Positions 1 through 8,531 of a DNA stretch of 64,000 nt are shown here, one piece after another. The notes under the pieces were generated by a model. The model made no database searches, was not told the origin of the DNA, and saw only the letters and a list, made by a program, of their open reading frames with translations. The translations under genes were made by a program, and so were the position numbers. The stretch's first letter is position 1. Each line of letters opens with the position of its first letter. The stretch spans positions 2,145,001 through 2,209,000 of the forward strand of contig NZ_CP113056.1 of the NCBI RefSeq assembly GCF_026625645.1, written 5' to 3'. This DNA comes from Ancylobacter sp. SL191. Lineage in GTDB: Bacteria; Pseudomonadota; Alphaproteobacteria; Rhizobiales; Xanthobacteraceae.

Positions 1-126
1 GGCCACCCCGACGACGCCTCGGTGAAGCTCGCTCTGGAAGAACTCGCCTTCTTCTCCAAGGAACTGCGTATCCTCGGCGTCTACCCCGCCCACCCCTACC
101 GCATCGCCCTGAGCGCGGCGGAGTAG
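1..126 (+). CDS. pheA: Prephenate dehydratase, C-terminal fragment (partial, begins before the window)
   Basis: Reading frame 1 is open from the first base to a TAG at 124-126 and gives 41 residues. The ending, with FFSKELRILGVYPAHPYR, matches the C-terminal end of the ACT regulatory domain of alphaproteobacterial prephenate dehydratases, which convert prephenate to phenylpyruvate in phenylalanine synthesis. The catalytic domain lies outside the window, so the assignment rests on the conserved tail alone. No terminator hairpin with a T-run follows; a dispersed palindromic repeat does. Confidence 0.72.
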   Translation, partial: GHPDDASVKLALEELAFFSKELRILGVYPAHPYRIALSAAE

Positions 127-143
127 GGGGCGCCTTCCGCCGC

Positions 144-255
144 CGTCATCCCGGACGGCCGTCAGGCCGATCCGGGATCGCGTGCCGACGTGGCGGCGGT
201 CGCCCCAGGAGAATGGCAGCCTATCCCGGCGCAGCGCTCCGGCCGGGATGACGAC
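144..255. repeat. Composite palindromic intergenic repeat, copy 1
   Basis: The left arm begins CGTCATCCCGGACGGCC and contains a second inverted TCCCGGA/TCCGGGA pair. The right arm ends CCGGGATGACG, so the outer ends are inverted copies of each other. The same two-arm unit occurs twice at 7356-7628. It lies wholly in the noncoding gap between pheA and fabI (127-318), which holds no gene. It resembles BIME/REP-type elements common in this order; any function (mRNA end formation, gyrase site) is inference. Confidence 0.75.
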
Positions 256-318
256 GTTTTGGATCACGGGCCGGGCAGGGGAGCGCGGCGGATGTCCGCC
301 CGCGCCCACGCCGCCCCC

Positions 319-1155
319 TCACTCCGCCGCGGCTTCGCCGGTGATGCTGGCTTCGGCGTCTTCGATCGCCTTCAGCGCGTCGGGGTGCGGCATGGAGATG
401 ATGTTGTAGCCGGAATCGACGAAGTGGACCTCGCCGGTCACGCCGCTCGACAGGTCGGAGAGCAAATAGAGCGCGGCGCCGCCGACCTCGTCGATGGTGA
501 CGGTGCGGCGCAGCGGGGCGTGGCGCTTCTGGTAGTTGAACATCAGCCGCGCATCGGCGATGCCGGCGCCCGCGAGGGTGCGGATCGGGCCGGCGGAGAT
601 GGCGTTCACGCGGATCGCCTGTGGCCCATAATCGGCCGCGAGGTAGCGCACGCTGGCTTCCAGCGCGGCCTTGGCGACGCCCATCACATTGTAGTTCGGC
701 ATCACCCGCGTCGAGCCGCCATAGGTCAGCGTGATCAGCGAGCCGCCATTCGGCATGATCGCCGCCGCGCGCTTGGCGAGCTCGGTGAAGGAGAAGCAGG
801 AGATCACCATGGTGCGGGTGAAATTGGCCCGCGTGGTGTCGGCGTAGCGGCCCTTCAGCTCGTTCTTGTCGGAGAAGCCGATGGCGTGGACGAGGAAGTC
901 GATGCCGCCCCACTTCTCCTGCAGCGCGGCGAAGGTGGCGTCGACCGAGGCGAGATCCTCGACATCGCAGGCCAGCACCGTGTCCGAGCCGAGGCTCTGG
1001 GCCAGCGGCTTGACGCGGCGCCCGAGCGCCTCGCCCTGATAGGTGAAGGCGAGTTCCGCCCCCTGCGCCGCCAGCGAGCGGGCGATGCCCCACGCGATGG
1101 AGTGGTCGTTCGCGACACCCATGATCAGGCCGCGTTTGCCCTGCATCAGGCTCAT
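319..1155 (-). CDS. fabI: Enoyl-[acyl-carrier-protein] reductase (NADH)
   Basis: A 278-residue FabI-type reductase that performs the last step of each fatty acid elongation cycle, reducing trans-2-enoyl-ACP with NADH. The FabI-specific catalytic pattern is present: Tyr145, then Tyr155 and Lys162 in YNVMGVAK, with the atypical SDR cofactor site near the N-terminus (GLIMGVANDHSIAWG). I chose the ATG at 1155 because GGAAGGACG lies about 7 bases upstream; the longer open frame has no family similarity. It is the last gene of fabA-fabB-fabI, 34 bases after fabB. FabI is the classical target of triclosan-type inhibitors. Confidence 0.95.
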   Translation of the reverse strand: MSLMQGKRGLIMGVANDHSIAWGIARSLAAQGAELAFTYQGEALGRRVKPLAQSLGSDTVLACDVEDLASVDATFAALQEKWGGIDFLVHAIGFSDKNELKGRYADTTRANFTRTMVISCFSFTELAKRAAAIMPNGGSLITLTYGGSTRVMPNYNVMGVAKAALEASVRYLAADYGPQAIRVNAISAGPIRTLAGAGIADARLMFNYQKRHAPLRRTVTIDEVGGAALYLLSDLSSGVTGEVHFVDSGYNIISMPHPDALKAIEDAEASITGEAAAE

Positions 1156-1189
1156 TCTGGTTCGTCCTTCCACCGCCGCGAGGGTCTGG

Positions 1190-2410
1190 TCACGCATCCG
1201 GGTGCTGGAGAACCAGCACGGCATTGGTGCCGCCGAAGCCGAAGCCGTTCGACAGCACCCGGCCGAGCCGCGCATGGTCGACGCGCTCGCGCACGATCGG
1301 CATGTCGGCGAAGTCGGGGTCGATTTCGTCGATATGGGCGCTCGCCGAGATGAAGCCGTTCTGCATCATCAGGATCGAGTAGATCGCCTCATGCACGCCG
1401 GTCGCGCCCTGCGAGTGGCCGGTGAGCGACTTGGTGGCCGAGATGGGCGGGCACTTGTCGCCGAACACGGCGCGGATCGCCTCGATCTCCTTGAGATCGC
1501 CGATCGGCGTCGAGGTGGCGTGCGGGTTGATGTAGTCGATGCCGCCCTTCACGTTCTGCAGCGCGAGGCGCATGGCGCGGGCCGCGCCCTCGCCGGAGGG
1601 GGCGACCATGTCGGCGCCGTCCGAGGAGGCGCCATAGCCGACGATCTCGGCATAGATGCGCGCGCCGCGGGCCTTGGCGTGCTCCAGCTCTTCCAGAACC
1701 AGAACGCCGGCGCCGCCGGAGATGACGAAGCCGTCGCGGTTCTTGTCATAGGGGCGGGAGGCGACCGAGGGGCGGTCGTTGTAGTCGGACGACATGGCGC
1801 CCATGGCGTCGAACAGGCAGGAGAGGGTCCAGTCGAGATCCTCGCAGCCGCCGGCGAACATGATGTCCTGCTTGCCGTACTGGATCTGCTCGGCGGCGTT
1901 GCCGATGCAGATATTGGTGGTCGCGCAGGCCGCCGAGATCGAATAGCTCGCGCCCTTGATCTTGAACCAGGTGGACAGCGTCGCCGAGGCGGTGGAGCCC
2001 ATCGCCTTCGGCACCGCGAACGGGCCGACGCGCTTCGGGTTGGAATTCTTGCGGGTGATGTCGGCCGCTTCGACGATGGTGCGGGTGGAGGAGCCGCCCG
2101 AACCCATGACGAGGCCGGTGCGCTCGTGGGAGACCTCGGTCTCCTCAAGCCCGGCATCGCGGATCGCCTGTTCCATGGCGACATGGTTCCAGGCGGTGCC
2201 GCCGCCATGGAAGCGCATGGCGCGGCGGTCGACGATCTCGCTGGCGTCGAGCTGCGGGGCGCCCTGCACCTGCGAGCGGAAGCCCAGCTCGGCATATTTC
2301 TCGGCGCGGGTGATCCCGCTCTTGCCCTCGCGCAGCGAGGCCAGCACTTCCTGGGTGGAATTGCCGATTGACGAGACGATGCCCATTCCGGTGACGACGA
2401 CGCGGCGCAT
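1190..2410 (-). CDS. fabB: Beta-ketoacyl-ACP synthase I (KAS I)
   Basis: A 406-residue condensing enzyme of the thiolase fold that elongates acyl-ACP with malonyl-ACP and, in the FabA/FabB pathway, rescues cis-3-decenoyl-ACP for unsaturated fatty acids. The Cys-His-His triad is visible: Cys in SAACATT (about residue 162), His in NPHATSTP and His in GHSQGATG. The start [10 protein letters not shown] fits the family N-terminus; nine upstream codons in frame are ignored. It is 122 bases downstream of fabA on the same strand and is followed by fabI. Overall length is normal for FabB. Confidence 0.95.
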   Translation of the reverse strand: MRRVVVTGMGIVSSIGNSTQEVLASLREGKSGITRAEKYAELGFRSQVQGAPQLDASEIVDRRAMRFHGGGTAWNHVAMEQAIRDAGLEETEVSHERTGLVMGSGGSSTRTIVEAADITRKNSNPKRVGPFAVPKAMGSTASATLSTWFKIKGASYSISAACATTNICIGNAAEQIQYGKQDIMFAGGCEDLDWTLSCLFDAMGAMSSDYNDRPSVASRPYDKNRDGFVISGGAGVLVLEELEHAKARGARIYAEIVGYGASSDGADMVAPSGEGAARAMRLALQNVKGGIDYINPHATSTPIGDLKEIEAIRAVFGDKCPPISATKSLTGHSQGATGVHEAIYSILMMQNGFISASAHIDEIDPDFADMPIVRERVDHARLGRVLSNGFGFGGTNAVLVLQHPDA

Positions 2411-2532
2411 AGGCTTCCTTTCCTTCAGAACAGGCACGGTGAGGACGCGCAGGGCGGCGCCGAGACGGCGCCACGGCAGGCGAGATGGCGCCGCGCGGGG
2501 CCCCGTTCAAGGGGCGCCCGGCGCGGGGCGCA

Positions 2533-3051
2533 TCAGGTCTGGAACAGGCCGACCTTGAGATCGCCGGCGCGGTAGATCACCTCGCCATCGGCCTCCAGCC
2601 AGCCATCGGCGATGCCGAGCACGAGCTTGGAGCGCATGACGCGCTTGAAGTCGATGCCGTACACCACCTTCTTGACGCTGGGCAGAACCTGCCCGGAGAA
2701 CTTGATCTCGCCCGCGCCCAGCGCCCGGCCGCGACCCGGCGCGCCGAGCCAGCCGAGGTGGAAGCCGACGAGCTGCCAGAGTGCATCAAGGCCGAGGCAG
2801 CCCGGCATCACCGGATCGCCGATGAAGTGGCAGCCGAAGAACCACAGGTCCGGGTTGATATCGAGCTCGGCGCGCACATGCCCCTTGCCGTTCGGACCGC
2901 CATCCTCGGAAATCTCGGTGATGCGGTTGAACATCAGCATGGGCGGCGCCGGGAGCTGGGCATTGCCCGGCCCGAAAAGCTCGCCACGCCCGCATGCGAG
3001 AAGTTCCTCATAGGTGAAACTCGTCTGCCGCCCGGTCATCGTCCCCGTCAT
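2533..3051 (-). CDS. fabA: Beta-hydroxydecanoyl-ACP dehydratase/isomerase
   Basis: A 172-residue FabA, the bifunctional dehydratase/isomerase that introduces the cis double bond at the C10 stage. The hot-dog-fold signature [18 protein letters not shown] carries the catalytic His and Asp, and the C-terminus [10 protein letters not shown] matches E. coli FabA closely. The start could be the ATG at 3051 or at 3039, four codons later; both are plausible, and the longer N-terminal extension up to 3093 is not family-like. It is transcribed divergently from irr, an arrangement shared by many Hyphomicrobiales. Confidence 0.94.
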   Translation of the reverse strand: MTGTMTGRQTSFTYEELLACGRGELFGPGNAQLPAPPMLMFNRITEISEDGGPNGKGHVRAELDINPDLWFFGCHFIGDPVMPGCLGLDALWQLVGFHLGWLGAPGRGRALGAGEIKFSGQVLPSVKKVVYGIDFKRVMRSKLVLGIADGWLEADGEVIYRAGDLKVGLFQT

Positions 3052-3310
3052 ACCTGTTGTTTCTTCTACCCTTGAACGGCCGGGGTCACCCACCCTGCCG
3101 CCGACACCAATGGCAGCCCGCGCGCTGCGCCCGGGCCGAATTCCCGGGGCTTCCTAACACAGGGGGGAGCGCGCTCAAAGCCGGCTGATCCGTGCCGGCG
3201 GGCGGAAAATGTCACGCTCATGACACAGGGCCGGGACACGGGCGCGCGGCCCCTTGCCCGCGTTGTGCCCGGGTTTCAGATTGGAACAATTACGATCATG
3301 TCGGGCGAAC

Positions 3311-3340
3311 TTGCCCCGGCGCGAGCGGTGCAGATATAAT
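3311..3340 (+). promoter_or_regulatory. Sigma-70-like promoter in the fabA-irr divergent gap
   Basis: The 416-base gap (3052-3467) between fabA and irr holds no gene. It contains TTGCCC at 3311-3316, an 18-base spacer and a perfect TATAAT at 3335-3340, oriented towards irr. Such a good -10 box is rare in this high-GC sequence. I found no clear Irr (ICE) or Fur box by eye. Confidence 0.5.
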
Positions 3341-3467
3341 ACCAGTGACAAAAGCCGGGTCCGACGTCTGTTTTCAGCGCGCCTCGTGCTTAAATGGAAA
3401 TGCGGTCCTGTCGGTTCCCTCTTCCGGGAGAACGGGCAGGGCTTGACTACGATGGTTGGATGACGAG

Positions 3468-3998
3468 ATGAGCGAATTCCTTCGCCCCCACCCGATCGCG
3501 GTTTCCCGCATGGTGCTCGATGACGAGGAGCCCGTGCTCCCGGTCGCGAAACTGCGTGACGGCGCCGGCACCGGCCGTACCGGCTGCCCGTTCCATGACG
3601 TGCGCCACATGCTGCGCGATGTCGGCCTGCGCCCGACTCGCCAGCGCCTCGCGCTCGGCTGGCTGCTCTTCGCCAAGGGCGACCGTCACATCTCGGCGGA
3701 AATCCTGCACGAGGAGGCGATCAAGGCGCGCTTCCCGGTGTCGCTGGCCACCGTCTACAACACGCTGCACCAGTTCACCGAAGTGGGCCTGCTGCGCGAG
3801 CTGGCGATTGACGGCTCCAAGACCTATTTCGACACCAACCCGTCCGACCACCACCACTTCTTCATGGAAGGCGAGAATCACCTTCTCGACATTCCCAGTG
3901 CGGCGGTCGAGGTCGAGCGCATTCCCGAGCCGCCGGAAGGCTATGAGGTCGCCCGCGTCGACGTGGTGGTCCGCCTGCGCCCCAAGCGCCGGGGCTGA
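3468..3998 (+). CDS. irr: Iron response regulator Irr (Fur family)
   Basis: A 176-residue Fur-family repressor/activator that senses haem rather than free iron and controls haem synthesis and iron genes in rhizobia and relatives. The N-terminus has the haem regulatory motif GCPFHDVR (Cys40-Pro41), as in Bradyrhizobium Irr, where it drives haem-dependent degradation. The winged helix (LRPTRQRLALGWLLF, VSLATVYNTL) and the histidine cluster SDHHHFF that binds haem or metal are intact. The ATG at 3468 follows GGATGACGAG; an in-frame TTG four codons upstream is an alternative. A strong terminator follows. Confidence 0.93.
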   Translation: MSEFLRPHPIAVSRMVLDDEEPVLPVAKLRDGAGTGRTGCPFHDVRHMLRDVGLRPTRQRLALGWLLFAKGDRHISAEILHEEAIKARFPVSLATVYNTLHQFTEVGLLRELAIDGSKTYFDTNPSDHHHFFMEGENHLLDIPSAAVEVERIPEPPEGYEVARVDVVVRLRPKRRG

Positions 3999-4031
3999 GC
4001 GCGAGGCGCTCGCTGACCGATAGATTTCCTG

Positions 4032-4059
4032 AAAGGCCGGTCTCGTGACCGGCCTTTTT
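4032..4059 (+). terminator. Rho-independent terminator after irr
   Basis: A perfect 11-bp stem, AAAGGCCGGTC / GACCGGCCTTT, with a 4-base TCGT loop and trailing T residues, lies 34 bases after the irr stop. The A-tract before and T-tract after the stem would let it work in both directions. Confidence 0.9.
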
Positions 4060-4112
4060 CGTTGCGTGGCAGACCTTCCTTGCGTGGCGGACCTTTCTTG
4101 TAGGTCACGCCG

Positions 4113-4973
4113 TCAGTGCCGTTCGGCGCGAGTGGGGCGCAGGCCCGCCGCCAGTTCCGCCAAGGCGCGCCCGCAAGCCGGCTCGCCCGCGCGGGCGATC
4201 AGCACGATAGGGGCGGGCGGCAAAGGCGGGAGCTTCAGCCGCGTGCCGAGATCGACGCTGCCGGGTGGCGCCAGATGGGCGGCCATCGGCGCAACGGCGA
4301 TGCCGGCGGCCACGGCCGCCGCGACCGAGGAGACGCTGCCGCCGACAAAGGCCTCGCGCCAGCCGAGGCCGGCGGCGTCGAGCGTGCGGGTCGCCACCGC
4401 CCGCACGCCGCAGGGCGCGGCGAGCAGGGCGAGCGGCAGGCTGTTGCCGGTCGGCTCGAAATCCGGCGCGGCGAACCAGCCATAGGGATCGCGGCGCAGC
4501 GTCTCGCCGTCGCGCCGGTCGCCCTCGCGCCGGACGATGACCGCGTCGAACTCGCCGGCGTCATAGGCGTCGAGCAGGCTGCGGGAAAAGCCAAGCCGCA
4601 CCTCCAGGCGCAGCTCCGGCACGGCGATCGCCACCCGTCGCAGCAGCGGCGCGAGGGAATCACCCACCGCATGGTCGCTGAAGCCGAGGCGCAGCAGCGG
4701 CAGGTTCGGCCGATCCCACAGCCACAAATCGCGCTCCAGGGCGAGAAGATGCACCGCGCGGCCGAGAAAGGCCGCGCCATCGGGCGTCAGGCGCACAAGA
4801 CGGGGCGTGCGCTCCAGCAGGGTGCGCCCGAGCCGCTGCTCGAGCTTGCGCACCTTCAGGCTGACGCCGGCCTGCGTGGTGCCGAGCGCCTCGGCCGCGC
4901 GGGTGAAGCTGGACAAGTCGGCCACACGGACAAAGGCGAGAACCCAGTCCAGATCGAGGGGATGATCATTCAT
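4113..4973 (-). CDS. LysR-family transcriptional regulator
   Basis: A 286-residue LysR-type regulator. The N-terminal winged helix-turn-helix covers roughly residues 6-65 (AFVRVADLSSFTRAAEALGTTQAGVSLKVRKLE, in parts), followed by a periplasmic-binding-protein-like effector domain that is slightly short but complete. It is divergent from the tautomerase gene at 5068, so by the usual LysR rule it probably controls that gene from the shared 94-base gap. The effector is unknown. Confidence 0.85.
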   Translation of the reverse strand: MNDHPLDLDWVLAFVRVADLSSFTRAAEALGTTQAGVSLKVRKLEQRLGRTLLERTPRLVRLTPDGAAFLGRAVHLLALERDLWLWDRPNLPLLRLGFSDHAVGDSLAPLLRRVAIAVPELRLEVRLGFSRSLLDAYDAGEFDAVIVRREGDRRDGETLRRDPYGWFAAPDFEPTGNSLPLALLAAPCGVRAVATRTLDAAGLGWREAFVGGSVSSVAAAVAAGIAVAPMAAHLAPPGSVDLGTRLKLPPLPPAPIVLIARAGEPACGRALAELAAGLRPTRAERH

Positions 4974-4980
4974 TGCAGAT

Positions 4981-5023
4981 CGTTATCATAGATAGGTTCA
5001 ATGACAACGTTATCATATTGAAC
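4981..5023. promoter_or_regulatory. Candidate LysR binding region between regulator and tautomerase
   Basis: The gap contains the direct repeat CGTTATCATA at 4981-4990 and 5008-5017, 27 bases apart, and the inverted pair GTTCAAT (4996-5002) / ATTGAAC (5017-5023). It is AT-rich compared with its surroundings. The position in a divergent LysR promoter supports an operator role; which half-sites are bound is inference. Confidence 0.55.
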
Positions 5024-5067
5024 GTGGGGCGGTACGCCTTTCCCGGTCCGCAACCGGAGAACTCTTC

Positions 5068-5472
5068 ATGCCAATGATCCAGATCAGTTTTGCCGCCGCC
5101 GCCCGGCCCGGCCTCGAATCGCAGATCGCCGCCCTGGCGGCGGAGCTTGCCGCGGGCCATCTCGGCAAGGATCCCGCGCTCACCGCCGTGAGCGTCATTG
5201 CCGTTCCGCCGGCGCACTGGTTCGCGGGCGGGCAGAGCCTCGCCGCGCAGGGCGTCGCCGGCTTCTGGCTCGACATAAGGGTGACCGAGGGCACCAACAC
5301 CAAGGACGAGAAGGCGGCCTTCATCGCCGCGACCTTCGCCGCCATGGCCGCGCTGATCGGCCCGCTGCACCCGGAAAGCTATGTGCATGTGGTGGAGGCG
5401 CGGGCGGACGCCTATGGCTATGCCGGCCTCACCCAGGAGCGGCGCTACATTGCCGCGCGGCCGGCGTCGTGA
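5068..5472 (+). CDS. Tautomerase-superfamily protein (4-oxalocrotonate tautomerase-like)
   Basis: A 134-residue protein beginning Met-Pro-Met-Ile, so processing would expose Pro1, the catalytic base of the tautomerase superfamily. The length is about twice that of a classical 4-OT subunit, which fits a fused two-unit or MIF/cis-CaaD-sized member. The body has the alternating beta-alpha pattern, and the C-terminal half has YVHVVEARADAYGYAGLTQ. The natural substrate cannot be told from sequence. It is divergent from a LysR regulator and convergent with the SH3-domain gene four bases away. Confidence 0.7.
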   Translation: MPMIQISFAAAARPGLESQIAALAAELAAGHLGKDPALTAVSVIAVPPAHWFAGGQSLAAQGVAGFWLDIRVTEGTNTKDEKAAFIAATFAAMAALIGPLHPESYVHVVEARADAYGYAGLTQERRYIAARPAS

Positions 5473-5476
5473 ACGT

Positions 5477-6133
5477 TCAGTCGATCTTCTCGCCGGGATA
5501 GACGCCCCAGAGGCGTTCCTGCTCGACATAGCCGTCGAAGCCACTGTCGAAGAAGCGGCACCATTTGCCGTTGCAGTGATCGACCTTGCCGAGCACGCCC
5601 GGCTCCAGCCGCGCCTTGATCGCCGAATCGGTCGAGGGCTGCTCGCGCAGCGCGGTCGGCTCGCCCTTGGACCACGGGCTGACCAGCGCGGTGCGCCGGG
5701 CCGAGAGCATGGAATGGTAGACCCAGCCTTCCGCGCCATCGGCATCGCGGATGCGCCGCCAGGTCTCGAACTCGGCGGTGATCTCCACCGGCAGGCCGGC
5801 GCGGGTGAACACCCAGGCCACCGCATGGTCGCGCGTCGGGCCGGAGCGCACATTCACCTTGTCGGCCTTGAGGCTCACGAATCGCGGCACGGGAAGCCCG
5901 CTCACCCGCCCGACCGGCCCGCTCTGCGCGGCCTCCGGTGGCGTGGTGGTCTGAGGCGCCTGAGCCTGCGCGGGCGGGGTGGCGAGGAGATGGGCGAGAG
6001 CGAGCGCGCCGCCAAGGCCGAGCACCAGCGCCGCGCCGGCGCGCCGCCGCGTGCTCCCGCCGGTGCCCCCGCTGGCCCGCATGCGTTGCCGATCCAGAGG
6101 CTTCGCCCCAGTCCGAAGCCAGTCCATCACCAT
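5477..6133 (-). CDS. Secreted/periplasmic SH3-domain protein
   Basis: About 218 residues. A basic N-terminus is followed by a hydrophobic segment (AALVLGLGGALALAHLLA) ending in PAQA, consistent with a signal peptide or signal anchor. The rest holds two bacterial SH3-like units (KVNVRSGPTRDHAVAWVF and TALREQPSTDSAIKARLEPG). Proteins of this kind are common in alphaproteobacteria and are thought to act at the cell wall; no enzyme motif is present. The start is uncertain: ATG at 6133 or 6127, both behind AACGGAACG; a longer frame reaches 6211. Confidence 0.72.
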   Translation of the reverse strand: MVMDWLRTGAKPLDRQRMRASGGTGGSTRRRAGAALVLGLGGALALAHLLATPPAQAQAPQTTTPPEAAQSGPVGRVSGLPVPRFVSLKADKVNVRSGPTRDHAVAWVFTRAGLPVEITAEFETWRRIRDADGAEGWVYHSMLSARRTALVSPWSKGEPTALREQPSTDSAIKARLEPGVLGKVDHCNGKWCRFFDSGFDGYVEQERLWGVYPGEKID

Positions 6134-6327
6134 CGTTCCGTTACCCATTCGTCTGCACGTCGTGCCGCTATCGCCGCTCCGCCGCACCGCCTGCACCGCA
6201 ATTGCGGACATTTTTGTGTTTCACGGACCCGTCTGCTAAGGATCGCACCGTCCCGTCGGCGGCATTTTGGGGCTCTCAGCGTTAACGGGAGCTTGATTGT
6301 CGCGGGGTGTTCCTACGGGGAGTCGAG

Positions 6328-7329
6328 ATGGGCCGCAAAAAGCCGCTGGTCGTCGTCACGCGCAAGCTGCCGGACAAGATCGAAACCCGGATGCGCGAGC
6401 TGTTCGACGCGCGGCTGAATGTCGAGGATGCGCCGATGACGCAGGCGCAGCTCGCCGAGGCGGTCGCCACCGCCGACGTGCTGGTGCCCGCCATCTGCGA
6501 CCGGATCGACACGAAAGTGATCGAGGCGGCCGGGCCCAACCTCAAGCTGATCGCCAATTTCGGCAATGGCGTCGACCATATCGACGTCACCGCCGCCACC
6601 GAGCGCGGCATCACCATCACCAACACGCCGGGCGTGCTGACCGAAGACACGGCCGACATGACCATGGCGCTCATCCTCGCCGTGCCGCGCCGGCTCACCG
6701 AGGGCGCCGCGCTGATCACCAGCGACGACGGCGCCTGGCCCGGCTGGTCGCCGACCTGGATGCTCGGCCATCGCATCTGGGGCAAGCGGCTCGGCATCAT
6801 CGGCATGGGCCGCATCGGCCAGGCGGTCGCCCGCCGCGCCCGCGCCTTCGGCCTGCAGATCCACTACCACAACCGTCGCCCGCTCCCCACGCAGATCGAG
6901 GAGGAGCTGGAGGCGACCTATTGGGACAGCCTCGACCAGATGCTGGCGCGCATGGACATCTTGTCCGTGAACTGCCCGCACACGCCCGGCACCTTCCATT
7001 TGCTCTCGGCCCGCCGGCTGAAGCTGATCCGCCCGGACGCCTACATCGTCAACACCGCGCGCGGCGAGGTGATCGACGAGAGCGCGCTGATCCGCATGAT
7101 CGAGCAGGGCGAGATCGCCGGCGCCGGCCTCGACGTGTTCGAGCGCGAGCCGGCGGTGAGCCCGCGCCTCTTGCGCCTCGCGCGCGCCGGCAAGGTGGTG
7201 CTGCTGCCGCATATGGGCTCGGCGACGGTGGAAGCGCGCGTCGACACCGGCGAGAAGGTGATCGTCAATATCCGCGCCTTCATGGACGGCCACCGCCCGC
7301 CGGACCGCGTGCTGCCGGCGATGCTGTGA
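6328..7329 (+). CDS. D-isomer-specific 2-hydroxyacid dehydrogenase (glyoxylate/hydroxypyruvate reductase-like)
   Basis: A 333-residue NAD(P)-dependent dehydrogenase. The Rossmann motif GMGRIGQAVARRARAFG lies near residue 155, and the catalytic Arg (NTARGEVIDE), Glu (DVFEREP) and His (LLPHMGSAT) are in the expected order. The family reduces 2-oxoacids such as glyoxylate or hydroxypyruvate; GyaR-like proteins are the nearest match I recognise, but substrate is not certain. The ATG at 6328 has GGGGAGTCGAG directly upstream. The gene stands alone, followed by two palindromic repeat units. Confidence 0.86.
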   Translation: MGRKKPLVVVTRKLPDKIETRMRELFDARLNVEDAPMTQAQLAEAVATADVLVPAICDRIDTKVIEAAGPNLKLIANFGNGVDHIDVTAATERGITITNTPGVLTEDTADMTMALILAVPRRLTEGAALITSDDGAWPGWSPTWMLGHRIWGKRLGIIGMGRIGQAVARRARAFGLQIHYHNRRPLPTQIEEELEATYWDSLDQMLARMDILSVNCPHTPGTFHLLSARRLKLIRPDAYIVNTARGEVIDESALIRMIEQGEIAGAGLDVFEREPAVSPRLLRLARAGKVVLLPHMGSATVEARVDTGEKVIVNIRAFMDGHRPPDRVLPAML

Positions 7330-7355
7330 GGGGCTGACGCCGGTTACGCCCGACC

Positions 7356-7500
7356 CGTCATCCCGGACGGCCGACGGCCGATCCAGGATCGTCTCCCGCA
7401 GCAGGCATTTCTTCACGCTGCGCGGCAGGCTCCGGCGTAACGCCGCCTAAGAACCTCGTGGCCGATCCCGGCTCTCGCTGCGCTCGGCCGGGATGACGCC
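7356..7500. repeat. Composite palindromic intergenic repeat, copy 2
   Basis: Left arm 7356-7391 (CGTCATCCCGGACGGCC start) and right arm 7461-7500 (GCCGATCCCGGCTCTCGC to CCGGGATGACG). It is the same two-arm unit as at 144-255 and 7523-7628, with a spacer of about 70 bases. The left arm has one mismatch to copy 3 (CCAGG for CCGGG). The gap 7330-7658 holds only these repeats. Confidence 0.78.
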
Positions 7501-7522
7501 GGATTGCGGCATCTCCCACGCT

Positions 7523-7628
7523 CGTCATCCCGGACGGCCGACGGCCGATCCGGGATCGCGTGAAGGTTAGTCGCGCATGGCTCGGGAGGCCGATCCCGGC
7601 TCTCGCTGCGCTCGGCCGGGATGACGTC
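7523..7628. repeat. Composite palindromic intergenic repeat, copy 3
   Basis: Left arm 7523-7562 and right arm 7589-7628, in tandem with copy 2 and only 22 bases from it. The right arms of copies 2 and 3 are nearly identical over 38 bases. Outer ends CGTCATCCCGG and CCGGGATGACG are inverted, so the entire unit could fold as one long hairpin. Confidence 0.78.
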
Positions 7629-7658
7629 GCGGGGCGGGCCATGCCACACTGTCGTCCT

Positions 7659-8531
7659 TCAGCGCCGATGCGCCGACAAATCGCGAATCGTCGGGGCCTC
7701 GCCGGTCAGCGGGTTGTCGGGATCCCAGCCATAGCTCAGCGTCTCGAAGCGCATGGTGAGCGTGTCGATCATGAGCAGCCGCCCGACCAGCCCCTCGCCG
7801 AAGCCGGTGACGGCGCGGATCGCCTCCAGCGCCACCAGCGAGCCGGCGATGCCGGCGACCGCGCCGAGAATGCCGGCCTCGGCGCAGCTCGGTACGGTGC
7901 CGGCCGGCGGCGGCTCGGGGAACAGGCAGCGATAGGTCGGGTTGGGCGTGCCGTCGGGCGCCTTTTCATGCGGGCGCAGCGTCGTCACCGTCGCGTCGAA
8001 GCGCCCGAGCGCGGCGGTGACCAGCGGCTTGCCGGCGAGCGCGCAGGCGTCCGACACGAGATAGCGCGTCGAGAAATTGTCCGAGCCGTCGATCACCACG
8101 TCGACGCCGCCGATCAGATGCAGCGCATTGTCGGCGGTGAGGCGCGCCGTCACGCCCTCCACCGTCACATGCGGGTTGAGCGCGGCAATGGTTTCCGCCG
8201 CGCTGTCGGTCTTGGCCCGGCCGATGGCGGCGGTGGTGTGGATCACCTGCCGCTGCAGGTTCGACAGCGAGACCTCGTCATCATCGACCAGCACCAGCCG
8301 CCCGACGCCGGCTGCCGCCAGATAGAGCAACGCCGGCGCCCCGAGCCCGCCCGCGCCGACCACGAGGATCGACGCCTTTTTCAGCTTCTGCTGGCCCGGC
8401 CCGCCAATCTCCGCCAGCACCAGATGGCGCGCATAGCGCTCCACCTCCTCCGGCGCGAAGAATGAGGGGCGGGCAGGGGCCGTGGTGGCAGGGGCCGTGG
8501 GGGCGGAAGCCGTGGGCGTGTCGGTGCTCAT
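7659..8531 (-). CDS. ThiF/MoeB/HesA-family adenylyltransferase-like protein
   Basis: A 290-residue E1-like protein. The ATP-binding loop VVGAGGLGAPALLYLAAAGVG and the DNFSTRYLVSDAC segment are typical of enzymes that adenylate the C-terminal Gly of ThiS or MoaD for sulfur transfer. The catalytic-loop Cys is kept (VPSCAEAGILG). Of the four Cys that bind structural zinc in E. coli MoeB, only one seems kept: the first pair reads PTYRC and the second region has no Cys. No rhodanese domain follows. The ATG at 8529-8531 fits the family start; the longer frame upstream is not coding. No partner gene is adjacent. Confidence 0.82.
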   Translation of the reverse strand: MSTDTPTASAPTAPATTAPARPSFFAPEEVERYARHLVLAEIGGPGQQKLKKASILVVGAGGLGAPALLYLAAAGVGRLVLVDDDEVSLSNLQRQVIHTTAAIGRAKTDSAAETIAALNPHVTVEGVTARLTADNALHLIGGVDVVIDGSDNFSTRYLVSDACALAGKPLVTAALGRFDATVTTLRPHEKAPDGTPNPTYRCLFPEPPPAGTVPSCAEAGILGAVAGIAGSLVALEAIRAVTGFGEGLVGRLLMIDTLTMRFETLSYGWDPDNPLTGEAPTIRDLSAHRR

